A stretch of 21,638 nt of DNA, from NCBI GenBank assembly GCA_004151065.3, contig NWUY0300066032.1:1-21638 (forward strand), given 5' to 3'. A program made the translations under genes and the position numbers. Below are positions 1 through 9,343 of the stretch, one piece after another; position 1 is the stretch's first letter; the number at the start of each line of letters is the position of its first letter. Origin of the DNA: Larix sibirica (lineage: Eukaryota > Streptophyta > Pinopsida > Pinales > Pinaceae). The notes beneath the pieces were generated by a model that was not told the origin of the DNA, ran no database searches, and saw only the letters and a program-made list of their open reading frames with translations.

Positions 1-384
1 TCTTCCAAAACCTCCCTTAAAATTCCAAACTTTTAGCATCGGTGCTATTGGGGGGCGGTTTTGTTAAGACCTCCCCCAAAGTTTTGTAAGATGACGTTTT
101 AGGGGGGGGTTAGAACCGCCCCCATAGACACCTACGAGGGGGGTTTGTAGCCGCCCCTAAAGGTTTGTAATGAGGACTTTTATGGTGGGTTTGGAACCGC
201 CCCCATAGTTGTCTATGAGGGGGGTTTAGAACCGCCCTCAAAAGTCACTTTTAGGGGGGGTCAGAACCACCCCCAAAAGTGACTTTTGGGGGCGGTTTTG
301 ATCTCTTCCAGAACCGCCCCTAAAAGTCCAAACTTTTAATGTTGGTGCTCTTGGGGGTGTTTTTGTAAAGACCGCCACCAAAGC
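1..384. repeat. Subterminal repeats of the CACTA element, direct and inverted
   Basis: Bases 1-80 and 304-382 are a diverged direct repeat at an offset of about 303 bp; both contain CCAAACTTTTA, then GGTGCT, then a G-run. Between them, AACCGCCCCCATAG recurs (from about 115 and 196), each followed by a G-run that folds back on it. A near-perfect inverted repeat lies at 265-280 / 282-297, with 16-bp arms, one mismatch and a single spacer base (G281). G-runs of 5-8 alternate with C-runs, so this arm could form strong hairpins. Such arrays are characteristic of CACTA termini. Confidence 0.75.
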
Positions 385-453
385 CAAAACTGCCCCCAGA
401 AGTGACTTTTGGAGGTAGAAGACAACCCCCTAAAATCCAAATTTGTTGTAGTG
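1..453 (-). mobile_element. CACTA (En/Spm-type) DNA transposon, right-hand end
   Basis: Read on the minus strand, the element begins at 453 with CACTACAACAAAT (plus-strand ATTTGTTGTAGTG, 441-453). This is the diagnostic CACTA-superfamily terminal inverted repeat. The next 450 bp inward are packed with short G/C-rich subterminal motifs (core AACCGCCCCC[A/T]AAAGT and its reverse complement). In En/Spm elements, repeats of this kind are bound by the element-encoded TNPA-type protein. The element continues beyond the left window edge, so its transposase genes and other terminus are not visible. The 3-bp target duplication next to the end would be GAC (454-456), which cannot be confirmed without the other end. 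No coding sequence is seen in this part. Confidence 0.8.
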
Positions 454-456
454 GAC

Positions 457-1149
457 ATAGTTTATAGCCACAATGAAATCATGATTTTACTCTAAAATCT
501 TAAGTTAGGCAGTGCTCTTTATTTTTCTATCTATATTCTCAAGTATCTTATCTTACCTTTGTTGCATAGTGAGAAGTAAGGTGCATATACAACGTAGTAT
601 GGATGAGATGTGTAATTTACCTTAACAATAATAAACTAAAATGACAAATTAATACGTAGAAATATAATGATAAAATAAACTAACATAAGCCCAAATGTAC
701 ACTTGATCTTTTAAACACCATGAAATTTGCAACTAGATTTCAACAAAATGATAAATTTTTTAAAAATAACAATAAATCATATTCACAAGAAATGATAACT
801 ACAAATAGATATATGCTTTTTTCCGTAGAAAAAAATCTACAATTTCTATTAATTGAGAGAGTTAAAATTACATTGATCAAATGGATATGACATTTAACAT
901 ACATCGTGGACATATGATACTTGTCCCTATCAAATATTGTATCATCTCCAAAGCATAGAGATCTCCAGAGGTACCCAAAAAACTCGAAAATAGTCCTTCC
1001 TTAATTCCATGCATGCTTTCTCACACATAAAACCATAGGAGTTCCAAAAACTGATAGAATAACAACATCACAACTACTTCATAATACCACATATCATCAC
1101 GATAAAAAGCATCCTGAACATAATTGAAAGAGATTCATCTTCTATAAGC
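457..1149. other. AT-rich stretch between CACTA end and LINE 3' end
   Basis: No intact ORF, RNA gene or clear repeat is seen. It is strongly A/T-rich. The part nearest 1150 may be LINE 3' untranslated sequence, since the LINE reads leftwards into it, but no poly(T) tract marking the LINE 3' tail could be placed with confidence. Confidence 0.4.
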
Positions 1150-1199
1150 AAATTCCAAAAACATAGCTTAGAATCCAATCATATAAGAGACATAAATTC

Positions 1200-1625
1200 C
1201 ATCTTTTATTTCCTCCAGAGACATGAACCCTTCAAGTACTTATTGAGCTTCTTTTGATAAAGAGTTTGCTTCCTCATTCAATTACTAGTATATGTGAGTG
1301 AAATATATCATTTCAAATGAATTTTATACCTCTTTCAATTGATTCCCAATAGGCTTGACCATGATGTTATTCAATTGTGAAATACCTTTCATCCAATTAA
1401 TGACTAGGATTTAATCCTAAAAACTATAAATTTTTTTACTTGATTCACCATAACACATTTTATAGGCAATTTCAAAGCCATGAATTCAACATAATTGTTT
1501 GATCCTACCCCAAACCAACTTTGAACTTAACATAATGAGTATATTATGCAAACAAAACTCCACCAACATTGCTAAAATCTAATGGCCTATACTTGGATCC
1601 ATCGAAGAAACCCCAAGCTGAGACT
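1200..1625 (-). pseudogene. LINE RNase H domain remnant
   Basis: The minus-strand translation starts with W-G-F-F-D-G-S near 1618-1598, the typical first catalytic Asp block (WxFDGAS) of plant retroelement RNase H. It is followed by GGVLFA, FKVGLG and N-N-Y-V-E-F-M-A-L-K-L (about 1500-1466), which holds the helix Glu (E-x-M-A-L) of the active site. The third block, usually GDS, is disrupted by frame changes around 1405-1395. Near 1284-1248, I-E/x-G-S-K-L-F-I-K resembles the usual N-E-x-A-D-x-L-S-K-E tail. RNase H would have degraded the RNA strand after target-primed reverse transcription. The domain is spread over at least two frames with stops. Confidence 0.75.
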
Positions 1626-1729
1626 TATCAATTTATAGATTACCTATTTATCTATGATCCCCTTTCTTAACAAACATTCCACAACTTAAAACCAATTGCT
1701 TTGGTTGAATAAAAGCATTGAAAGGTAGG

Positions 1730-1990
1730 AATGTATTTTTCTTCAAAAATTTGGGAGTTTCTAACTAACCAGATTCCCCAAATGATTAAGCAAGGGATAA
1801 CTATATACTCTTTTAATTATTTTTTATTACACCGTGCTTTTAAATTATCTTCCACGAAATCACAAATCCATACATTTGTAACACTTGTAACCTCTTATGC
1901 TTCTATCCATATTCATTGTGCATATGAACATTTATTAGTAGATGTTTGATGGTTTCCTCCTCCTTCTTGCATAACATACAAATCCTTGGG
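1730..1990 (-). pseudogene. LINE zf-RVT zinc-binding segment, distal half, and IWxxRN motif
   Basis: From 1980 leftwards the minus strand reads C-M-L-C-K-K-E-E-E-T-I-K-H-L-L and then, one frame over, K-C-S-Y-A-Q. This is the C-x2-C...E..H-L-L..C signature of the zf-RVT domain at the C-terminus of plant LINE reverse transcriptases. Further on, P-C-L-I-I-W-G-I-W-L-V-R-N-S-Q-I-F-E (about 1800-1740) is the conserved W-x-I-W-x-x-R-N-x-x-I-F linker between zf-RVT and RNase H. The first half of zf-RVT is about 1.5 kb away at 3480-3595, so an insertion separates the halves. Inactive: stops and a frameshift. Confidence 0.75.
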
Positions 1991-1997
1991 TCTTGTT

Positions 1998-3480
1998 GAT
2001 CCGAAATGGATCAATATATAATTTTTCATCTATTTTGGTGCTTTCCAGGTGGAAAGATTAGATGAATTGGATTGCAGGGCCCATTTTAGGGGCAGGTCTT
2101 ACTTCGCATATTTGGGGTCCATGACCTTTTGAGGTTCGTTTGAGGGCTTAAATGATGTGTTTTGCACTTGAGTGAGGGGCGTTCTGCATCATTCTTGGTA
2201 TCAAAGCTCAAAGAGAGTTGTGTGCTTTGACAAGCAGCTATACTTGGCAGTTGCATCACCTTCAATGTTTTAGGACATGGAACCTTCCAACATCCATGCA
2301 CCTAGCATGAAAGAAATAATGTGTCCTAAAACAATAACTTCAAAACAACAAAACCACATATCTACTCTTTTGTATTTTTTTTTGTACATCTACAGCATTT
2401 CACATGTCTTGAGTGTATTATAGTGAATTTTATCTAAGATGGGAGAATTTCCTTTTAGATCACCCTCCAAAATGTTTGGGAAAACTAAATTATTTCCTAC
2501 ATAATGTAATATGTTTGAAAAACAATATCAAATGCATATGGACATGATTGCCATTATCACTATTGTGATTATATATATATGTGGCCAATTTTGGCCTGGA
2601 TCTATTACTTTCTTCTTCAAATTCTTATTCCCTACCTTTCCATGCTCATATCCCATAATAGAATCTACACTTTCACTTTCAGAGTTTATACCCTCTTGAT
2701 GTTGTTCTACACTCTAAGATTTTCGAATGATATAAATATCACCTCAATCTGAGTTTGTATGAGGAAGTTATGCCTCCCACAAGTTGACCTATCTAGTTGA
2801 CCACCATGGTACCGAGTGNTAATTAAGAGAAATTTACAATATTTTTACAATAAGCCCCTCCTTGGCTAGTGTCATGACCTTAAGGTCTGACTTACATTTC
2901 AAATTGCCTTAGTGAGTAGATGCTCCTGCATCACAAAACCTTAACCCTAATTAGGAGTTGAGGCATGTACAAAGCCTAAAACTAACCCTAGACGATTATC
3001 AAGCTATGCTAAGTACTGGTCTGTTAGGAGGAAAAGGGGTTCCATTTGTGATGATGTTATTATATTGTTCCATAGCTGAGCAACAATAAGGGAGTGGATA
3101 TTAGAGTATAACAGGGGAAGTAGGAGTTCCTGTAGTAGCTGTGCAATTCATAGTGTCAGAGGTAACTCTATAGTGAATACCACTTTTTCTGTATTTGCAT
3201 TGCATTTTTGGAGAAGAAAAGAGCAAGGCATAGTCCTCACTTTGGATGGGTTTTTCCCCATAGTGGGTTTTCCTAGGGTATATCTTGTGTTATTTGCATG
3301 GATGTGTTATTTTTCTCTAGATATTTTCCTTTCAGTTCCAGTTTATTTTAGCATTCTATGGAATTAAGCCTACACAATGAATCTTAAATTTTTAGTAAAC
3401 ATTTCATAACTAAGAGTTTGCAAAAAGTTGTAAGATCTATTTTGACGAACTATTATAGTGGAATATCCACATTAGTTTAC
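1998..3480. mobile_element. Unidentified insertion splitting the LINE zf-RVT region
   Basis: LINE coding similarity stops near 3480 and resumes near 1990, although in an intact LINE these residues would be nearly adjacent. About 1.45 kb is therefore inserted. I see no convincing coding frame in it; the short open frames at 2511-2699 and 3173-3367 have no recognisable motif. TTGGTATCAAAGCTC at 2195-2209 resembles a tRNA-iMet primer binding site (TGGTATCAGAGC), which would suggest an LTR element reading rightwards, but I found no matching LTR pair. The left edge carries a small palindrome (TTGATCC-GAAAT-GGATCAA, 1996-2014). An unresolved base lies at 2819. Edges are approximate. Confidence 0.5.
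2819..2819. other. Unresolved base
   Basis: A single N inside the insertion that splits the LINE. Others are at 18102 and 18489-18490. They show draft-quality sequence here, so nearby indels could be assembly errors. Confidence 0.95.
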
Positions 3481-3595
3481 AAATCACTTGTCTACTTCTC
3501 TATAAAACTTCCCATGTCAAAGCCTTATTCTTTATAGCTAGTTGTAAAATATGTGAGACTTTTTGGGAGCCTTGAACTTCCAAATAAGTTTCAAC
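3480..3595 (-). pseudogene. LINE zf-RVT region, proximal half
   Basis: The minus strand reads K-L-I-W-K-F-K-A-P-K-K-S-H-I-F-Y-N (about 3591-3541). After a frame change it continues A-L-T-W-E-V-L near 3520. This matches the plant LINE consensus W-K-x-x-x-P-x-K-x-x-x-F-x-W...L-x-T-x-x-x-L-x-x-R that precedes the C-x2-C zinc ligands. Those ligands are displaced to about 1980 by the insertion described separately. Confidence 0.65.
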
Positions 3596-3713
3596 AACTA
3601 GTCTAGCTATTGTATATCTGAAGCAAACATTGCTTTGTATCCAAAGTATGTGGTGTACTCACCCAACATATTATTTTTGGACCATGGTAGAGTATCCATA
3701 TCATCCCTTGGAC

Positions 3714-5070
3714 TTATATGTATTTTATGAATACTTTCCACATATTCATTCCACAAGGTTGCACACTCACCTTCCAAACCCATAGCTTGTGCAATCCTCC
3801 ACCCTTGTTTCCATATGTATATTGGTTCCTAATGTACCACTTGATATAGGGTGTAAAATCCCCTTCTTGAATATATCCTATCATATATTTTGGTATACTA
3901 ACCAAACAATTACATCCTAACCAAGGATCAACTGTGACTCTTACTTGCTCTCCATACCTCACCCTCAAAACAAGCCAATTCCTAATCATTGGAAAGACTT
4001 GAACTAAAGCCTTCCAATGCATCAAAACATTGTTCACATTCTTGTTTGGACTCCTAACCCAATACACTAAGGTTTATGGTATTGTGTATTTATTATTAAT
4101 TATTTTCTTCTATGGACCTTTTGTGAGAACTCTCCATGGACTCTTAGCTACCAAGGAATTACCTAAATAATTGTATGTTCTTTAATCCCATTCACCTTCT
4201 TCCTCAAGCTTGGTTATATTTATCTGTTTTACTAATGGAATTCCTCATATTCCTCATGTTTATTTTTTCATTCAATATAAAAAATTAACACATATTTTCC
4301 TAATTTTTTCAAAGACTCCTTCTAGAATAGATGCCAAAGACTATCATAAGATAGGGATAACTTCCAAAACTAACTCCATTATTGCTAGTCCCCTTGCCCT
4401 ATTGACAACCATTTATTGCACTAGTTCTTAATTCTAGCTTCAGTTTTTCCTATTTACCAATCCCAATCTCTCTTACTATATCCATTTGGATTTAAGAGAA
4501 ATTACAAGTATTTTAATCCATCTTAAAAGATTTTATGCTTGAAAGGAATAAAATGAAGCAATTTATGTTCAATATCTTGATCCAGGCCATTAAAATTGAT
4601 TGAAGATTTTTGAAAATTGGCTTCCATACGTGTAGTTGCACTACAAATCTCTAAGCTTTCCTACAATTTCTTTCTTCCCTTGGATTACCATTAAAGATTA
4701 AAATAACATTATCAACTAAAAAAAAAGCGAGTTAAAGGTAAGGTACTGCCAATTCTAACACTTGAGATAACCCCTATCCTTTTTGTTTCCATGATGGCCC
4801 TACGTAATCCTTCGACAACAAGTTAAAACATCAAGGTTGACAAGGGGAACCCTTGTCTCAGCCCCTTGAAGGGATTAAAGCAGTTGGAATCAAACCCATT
4901 AACAAGCACTACAAAAGAAACTGAAGTTATACAACCCATTATGCATTTTACTATCAGAAGACAACAACCCACATGTAGTAAGATTAACCTAGGATATAAC
5001 CAACTAACTCTTTCATATGCTTTTGCTAAATCTAACTTAATTGGGTGTTTCTTGGTTTTTATTGAGTGAA
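3714..5070 (-). pseudogene. LINE reverse transcriptase, degenerate
   Basis: The minus strand reads P-I-K-L-D-L-A-K-A-Y-E-R-V-S-W (about 5048-5000), the RT block with the first catalytic Asp. Next comes G-L-R-Q-G-F-P-L-S-T-L-M-F (about 4868-4830), normally GLRQGCPLSPLLF, and L-V-V-E-G-L. The catalytic [FY]-x-D-D box survives as L-V-D-N-V-I-L (4719-4699), with the second Asp now Asn. Downstream are C-N-K-W-L-S-I-G (about 4420-4397), usually followed by the L-x-K-x-V-L-x-x-I-P thumb motif, then G-N-S-L-V-A-K-S-P-W-R (about 4170-4138). An open stretch of 117 codons at 3714-4067 contains V-D-P-W, the usual (D)PW block. Several stops and frameshifts occur. This enzyme would have copied LINE RNA at the nicked target. 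Confidence 0.85.
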
Positions 5071-6319
5071 AACCTTCTTGAGTTTCCCCAATGGGATCAT
5101 ATATCTGCCTTCTAGCTAAAATCCCAAACTATTCTTGAGAAATAACGTCTTATTTTTCTTCTTCACTCTTACTACTAAGATCTTAGGCATTATTTTATAC
5201 ATAAGGATATCAACTTGAAATCATCACAGTTTTTTGGCTTATCTTCATTTGTTTTGTATTAGTGAGAATAAAGTAGAATTAAATACTCCTAGTATCTTTC
5301 CAGTGGTCCTTGCCTCTTCAATGACTTTGATTAAATCTCCTTCCAAAATATCATACAAATCAATGAAGAACTCTACAAACTAGCCATCTAGCCCCAAAAT
5401 TTTGTCCTTATTGAAAGATGCTAGGACTGATTTTAGTTTGTCCTTTGAGACTTCTTCCACCGACAATTGATTTGCTTACTATGTCACAATTATGAGAAAA
5501 AAAGATGTTAAATTTTAGAATTTTACCAATGTTTTACATGTCTGGCTCTTTATATATACCTTAGAAGTGAGAGATCCTTGTTGCAACAATCTCATTAAAT
5601 TTCCTAGCTTTTCTTCCATCCAGCTTCTACATTTCCCAATTTGTATCCACTCTCTTTTGAGGCTTTGCAAACTTATCATTTTTTTGGGTATTTTCATTTC
5701 TCTTCTCCAAATAGATTTCCCTGCTTTTAATTCTCTGATCCGCTTCCCTCCAATCCAACATCTTCTTCTTCTTGGATTCTAGATTCTAGATATCTTATCC
5801 TCATTTTTTCCTCGGGAAAAACTTCCTCCTCATTCTTGTCATATATTTTAGTAATCATCCCCTCCACTTCTTTCAACTCCTTATTCAAATTCTTATGTCA
5901 ATTTGTAGCCCATGTTGACATTGCCACCTTTACCTTTTTCAATGTTTTCACAATTGGAAGCTAGTTGTGTCCCTTGAACTTACATCAAAGACTGCCCGTT
6001 CTTTTTTAACTAACTCTTGACATTCCTGCTCCTTTAAATTTGAATGGACTATATGGTTTCAAATCCTACTTCTGTATATGTATAAGAATGGGTAAGTGAT
6101 TCTACCACCCTCCAACCTCCACTTGGGATCTAATTGTGTCTAATTCAATTAGAAGTTCTTAGATACCACACATCAATCATGTCTCTTTGATACCTCAACA
6201 TCACTTGAATTGTTATTACTCTAGGTGAGCACAATTTTAGAGGTTTAACATCTATAAACCTAACTTCTATCTTATATTTGAAAATTTTTGGCATCCTATC
6301 CAACCTTGCATTCCCCTCC
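5071..6319 (-). other. LINE endonuclease/RT linker, heavily decayed
   Basis: This part of the LINE lies between the endonuclease core and the recognisable RT palm. The minus strand can be read as short coding-like fragments in changing frames (for instance 5515-5697), but no motif is certain. In length and position it fits the C-terminal half of the endonuclease plus the N-terminal RT region. No separate gene or repeat is seen. Confidence 0.5.
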
Positions 6320-6748
6320 CCACATCTCTAATCTATTTAAAGTGAAATTTAAGTCTCCCCAATAATTTTTATTTTTATTTTTTTGTGCACCCCAAGGAGA
6401 AACAAGCCTCCCAATATGATTGCTTTTCATCATAGGGACCATAATAGTTAATCACATAAATATTATATCGTAATTCTCGAAATAGAAAAGATAGATTAAT
6501 CAATGATGAAAACCCAAGTAAGGGATGGGATTATTCCAAGTAGTTAGGATCCCTCTAGAATTTCCTACTATATCAGATTCAAAATCCCAATCCTTCATTG
6601 CTTTTCCTAAAAAATCAATAGCCTTATTCCCTTCACCCACTGTTTCTTGCATTAGAATCACATCACATTGAAGTTCCATTAAGCGAGACACAACATGTCT
6701 TTTGGAGGGGCTGCATAGACCTCTAACATTTAGGGATACATTAATCAT
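6320..6748 (-). pseudogene. LINE APE-type endonuclease domain, degenerate
   Basis: The minus strand at 6748-6500 is open for 82 codons and reads L-N-V-R-G-L-C-S-P-S-K-R followed by V-I-L-M-Q-E-T. These are the first two blocks of the exonuclease-endonuclease-phosphatase fold, with the metal-binding Asn and Glu present. After a stop, another frame gives Y-V-I-N-Y-Y-G-P-Y-D-E-K (about 6450), matching the V-x-N-x-Y-G-P block. Then W-G-D-L-N-F-T-L-N-R-L-E-M-W-G (about 6361-6320) matches the G-D-[FL]-N block. In a live LINE this domain nicks the target DNA to prime reverse transcription. The stops and frame shifts between blocks show it is dead. Confidence 0.85.
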
Positions 6749-6813
6749 TCGGTAACCCTTGAGGGGATTTGTCCTACTATAAGGACCCCTTTGATTGATT
6801 TATGCTTGCCTTG

Positions 6814-7942
6814 CTAACTTTCTTTTAGAATTTTTTGTTGTGCATGATGGAGAAAATATTTTCTCCCAATTGTGGATAAGATTGGATCCTTGATAGGATT
6901 AAGTCCCAAACCCCCTTCAAAACCTTCTTCCCTAGTAGATTGTTCTTCCCTTCTAAATCTTAAATGGTATCTAAGCCTGCTTTTGGCATCTGTAGACTCC
7001 CACATAATAGATTTAGAAGGATTAGACCAATGCCTTGGGAATCCTCATAGGACCAACTACCATTTTGAAGTGATGGATTATCATTCTCCTCCCCATAGAT
7101 TAGGTTAGGGTTACCCTGTCCCTTTTTCGATGCCCCATTACTTCTATTTCCTTGTAAACCACCCAACATGATTTTGCCTATTTTAACAAGAGTAGGCAAT
7201 TGTCCCTATCCTCAAAATTAAAAGTACCCTTTTTTAAGGAATGAGTAATTTCATAATTACGAGGAACATACTTACTTGATACATATTTGATTGTTGTAAA
7301 GCCCAACTCCTTCTACAATGGGTTTATATTTTGTGTCCCATCTCTTTTTGATAGATCATTTTGTGTAGGTTCTTCTCAAGCAATTTCATTGACCTTCCCT
7401 TGCTCAATGGAATCCTCAATTGCATTTGAGACTAATGCATTTTCCTTCATCGGATTGTATTGATTTGAGTCTACTCCCTTTTGCGTCAAAGCCAATCCTA
7501 CTACATTTGGCGTCCTTTTACCATCCTCTTCATCCACCCTCTGAATTGGTTTTTTTCTACTATACTTTCCTAGAGAAAAATTAAGTACAATCCTTGAAAA
7601 TACACGATAAACATGGCATTTGATGCATCTAAAGGAATTTTTTATGTAATCTAAAGTTTGAATAAGGACTATGTTCCTTGCTACAATCTCCACACTTTCT
7701 AAGAGTCCTTCATTTAATTCAACCTCAACCAATATATGAGCAATTGTCGCATAAATGATAGATTTGTATGAGTCATCAATATCAATTGTTTTTCCCATAC
7801 TATATCCAATTCCCCTTGAGATTTTGTCAGCCCATAGCTCAGTGGGAAGCTTGTGAAGCTTAACCCATATTAGAATTTTGGAGGAGGCTTCCATCCTTAG
7901 GTTGAAACAAGAACACCAACTTTCTAGAGACAAGATTGACAA
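6814..7942 (-). pseudogene. LINE ORF1, DUF4283 C-terminal half, knuckle and tail
   Basis: A 188-codon open stretch (7942-7376) begins at a TTG after an in-frame TAG. It reads L-S-L-E-S-W-C-S-C-F-N-L, then I-L-I-W-V-K-L-H-K-L-P-T-E-L-W, I-G-Y-S-M-G-K-T and V-E-V-E-L-N-E-G-L. This is the second half of the DUF4283 domain, common in plant LINE ORF1/gag-like proteins. A residual zinc knuckle follows, F-R-C-I-K-C-H-V-Y-R-V-F-S-R-I-V; it keeps C-x2-C but has lost the later Cys and the usual G-H. Low-complexity frames at 7199-6960 and 7005-6814 look like the ORF1 tail before the endonuclease start at 6748. ORF1 proteins bind LINE RNA. The N-terminal half lies beyond the LTR insertion, at 8412-8625. 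Confidence 0.8.
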
Positions 7943-7959
7943 CCCCTAGTACCATTAGC

Positions 7960-8411
7960 CTTCTTGAAGAGATTTGATAAATCTATAAAAGAAAAAACAA
8001 TACCAAATATAATCTAAAACATAGGAATTAACAATGGCTCACACACACGTTACATAGAGATTTATCTTGGAAACCCAAAACCGAGAAAACCAACATTCTA
8101 GAGAGTTTCTCCACTCTCTACCTCATTGTATTATCTTTTTTGTTTACAATACAATATTATAGCCTCCAAAACCCTAATTCATTAACTCATATTAGATTAC
8201 AACCACAATTCCTTAACCAAAATTAGTTTACAATGGGTTGCAAAACCATGGGTCGAAAATAGCTCAAACATACAAGAAGTGGACTCAAAAAATTCCTTCG
8301 AGGGCTCTGCCTGCCCGCGCTCCCTTAACCAAGGGGGCTAATCAACACCCACAGACCCCCGTTGCTCTTGGAACCTACAAAGAGGACAACATATGTCCAA
8401 CACTTCTAACA
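7960..8411 (-). mobile_element. Probable solo LTR inserted in LINE ORF1
   Basis: The DUF4283 reading is interrupted exactly here. On the minus strand the insert starts TGTTAGAAGTGTTGG at 8411 and ends ...ATCTCTTCA at 7960, so it has the TG...CA ends of an LTR, and its start resembles copia-type LTRs. Inside are features often seen in plant LTRs: a GGAAACCC segment (about 8070), short T-rich tracts, and a G/C-rich island (8300-8365) with CCAAGGGGGC. At about 452 bp it has no coding capacity and no second LTR in the window, so a solo LTR left by recombination is likely. Flanks on the minus strand are GAGGA and AGAAG; no exact 5-bp target duplication is seen, so the ends may be off by a few bases. 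Confidence 0.65.
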
Positions 8412-8625
8412 TCCTCTCTGAGTCTTCCTCTAATCTAAACATAAAATTAAGCTGGAGTTTTGCCAAATGATGAAATTTTGGTCCATAACCCAATACTGGA
8501 ACCCATATCTTTTGAAGTCAGTGATTAAATGTATGTTTTGAAATTCGACGATTGTACAACTTTCCTATTAGGGCTTTTCTAGAATACTCCTTGCCCTACT
8601 TTAATAATAAATCTTCCTCCAATAC
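8412..8625 (-). pseudogene. LINE ORF1, DUF4283 N-terminal half
   Basis: The minus strand reads K-A-L-I-G-K-L-Y-N-R-R-I-S, then F-N-H-[stop]-L-Q-K-I-W-V-P-V-L-G-Y, then L-Q-L-N-F-M-F-R-L-E-E-D-S-E-R. This follows the DUF4283 pattern (LIGKF..R, W...W, L....F.F..EED...L) found in plant LINE ORF1 proteins. The single internal TGA falls where the family usually has Trp, consistent with a TGG to TGA change. The frame runs into the LTR at 8411 and resumes at 7942, so both pieces belong to one ancestral ORF1. Confidence 0.75.
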
Positions 8626-8640
8626 CATCTAACCTAATTC

Positions 8641-9320
8641 TTCATTTGCTTAACAACCTTATTTTTCCTTTTCACCCTATTTTCAACTGGACTGCTGAAG
8701 CTATTCCTTATTGAATCTTATTTCCACTTGTAACTCCCAAATCCAACCCAATTCCTTTAAACCCTAAATCATGCATAACCTCCTTTGAAATTGAGATATT
8801 GTCTGGGCCATTCAACACTATGAAGAAACCCAAACTTTGGCCCTAACTAGGTTAGTTTCTCTGGATACATCCACATGCATATCGGATCAAGGGCATGATT
8901 AAAATTAAATGTCCCTTTACTTCCTCCTCCCTTGTCATGTTTACCACCAAAACCTGCAATCTAGCATTCTCCAAGTACTTTGTACTTTATAATAATACCT
9001 TTACTAACCGTGACAAGCTCGACACTTTATACTATGGATACATGTTAATCCACTTTTTCGTCTTTTCCTAAGGTATTCACGGACATATCTACCTCCCCAT
9101 GTAATTACACTCATCTACCCCATGACTAGGACCTTGCTTAATGAAGAGACAAAAGCTTGATCTTCCTCGTAGGGGCCTTCAGTGTGATCACCGGTCGGCC
9201 TCCATCCTAGCCCCTCCCATATCTCGATTAGGAGTAGAGTAGATATGCTATTGTTTATAAGTTTATGTTTAGAATTTATATTGGCCACCCTTTAATTGGT
9301 CGCTCCATTGCATTTCGTTG
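8641..9320. other. LINE 5' flank and upstream region of RPL41
   Basis: No intact ORF or RNA gene is seen. The left part may be 5' sequence of the minus-strand LINE, since some coding-like minus-strand fragments occur, but nothing is assignable. The right part (about 9230-9320) is the distal promoter of RPL41. AATTTATATTGG at 9273-9284 could act as a weak TATA-like element. I found no TGGGCY site II element on either strand in this stretch. Confidence 0.4.
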
Positions 9321-9321
9321 G

Positions 9322-9343
9322 AAACCCTAGATGTAAAACCCTA
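9322..9343 (+). promoter_or_regulatory. Paired telo boxes of the RPL41 promoter
   Basis: AAACCCTA occurs at 9322-9329 and again at 9336-9343, 14 bp apart and 118 bp before the start codon at the nearer copy. Telo boxes near the transcription start are a hallmark of plant ribosomal-protein and translation-factor genes, where they promote expression in dividing cells. A pyrimidine-rich run (CCTCTTTTT, 9349-9357) just downstream is a plausible start region for a TOP-like mRNA; that placement is inference. Confidence 0.65.

Larger units (their letters stand above)
1150..8640 (-). mobile_element. Decayed LINE (non-LTR retrotransposon) with RNase H domain, two nested insertions
   Basis: Minus-strand translation gives, in the expected order, all parts of a plant L1-like LINE. 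These are a DUF4283-like ORF1 (8625 to about 6814), an APE-type endonuclease (6748 to about 6320), reverse transcriptase (about 5070 to 3714), a zf-RVT region and the linker after it (3595-3480 and 1990-1730), and RNase H (1625 to about 1200). Every part carries stops and frameshifts, so the copy is dead. Removing the probable solo LTR (about 450 bp) and the 2000-3480 insert (about 1.45 kb) leaves about 5.6 kb, a reasonable length for a plant LINE. The exact 5' and 3' ends and any target duplication were not found, so the outer coordinates are approximate. Confidence 0.85.

Noticed and set aside
1-300. Possible CRISPR-like or satellite array suggested by regular G/C repeats
   Set aside because: The spacing is irregular and the motifs occur in both orientations next to a CACTA terminus, so they are transposon subterminal repeats.
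2195-2209. tRNA-Met-like primer binding site
   Set aside because: No LTR ending just before it and no second LTR copy were found. It is mentioned in the insertion entry but not annotated as a site.
4905-4920. CACTACAAAAGAAA, similar to a CACTA transposon terminus
   Set aside because: It lies inside continuous minus-strand reverse transcriptase coding sequence with no subterminal repeats, so it is a chance match.
8238-8438. 66-codon plus-strand open frame with a G/C-rich, Ala/Pro-rich part
   Set aside because: It lies within the probable solo LTR and crosses its boundary at 8411.
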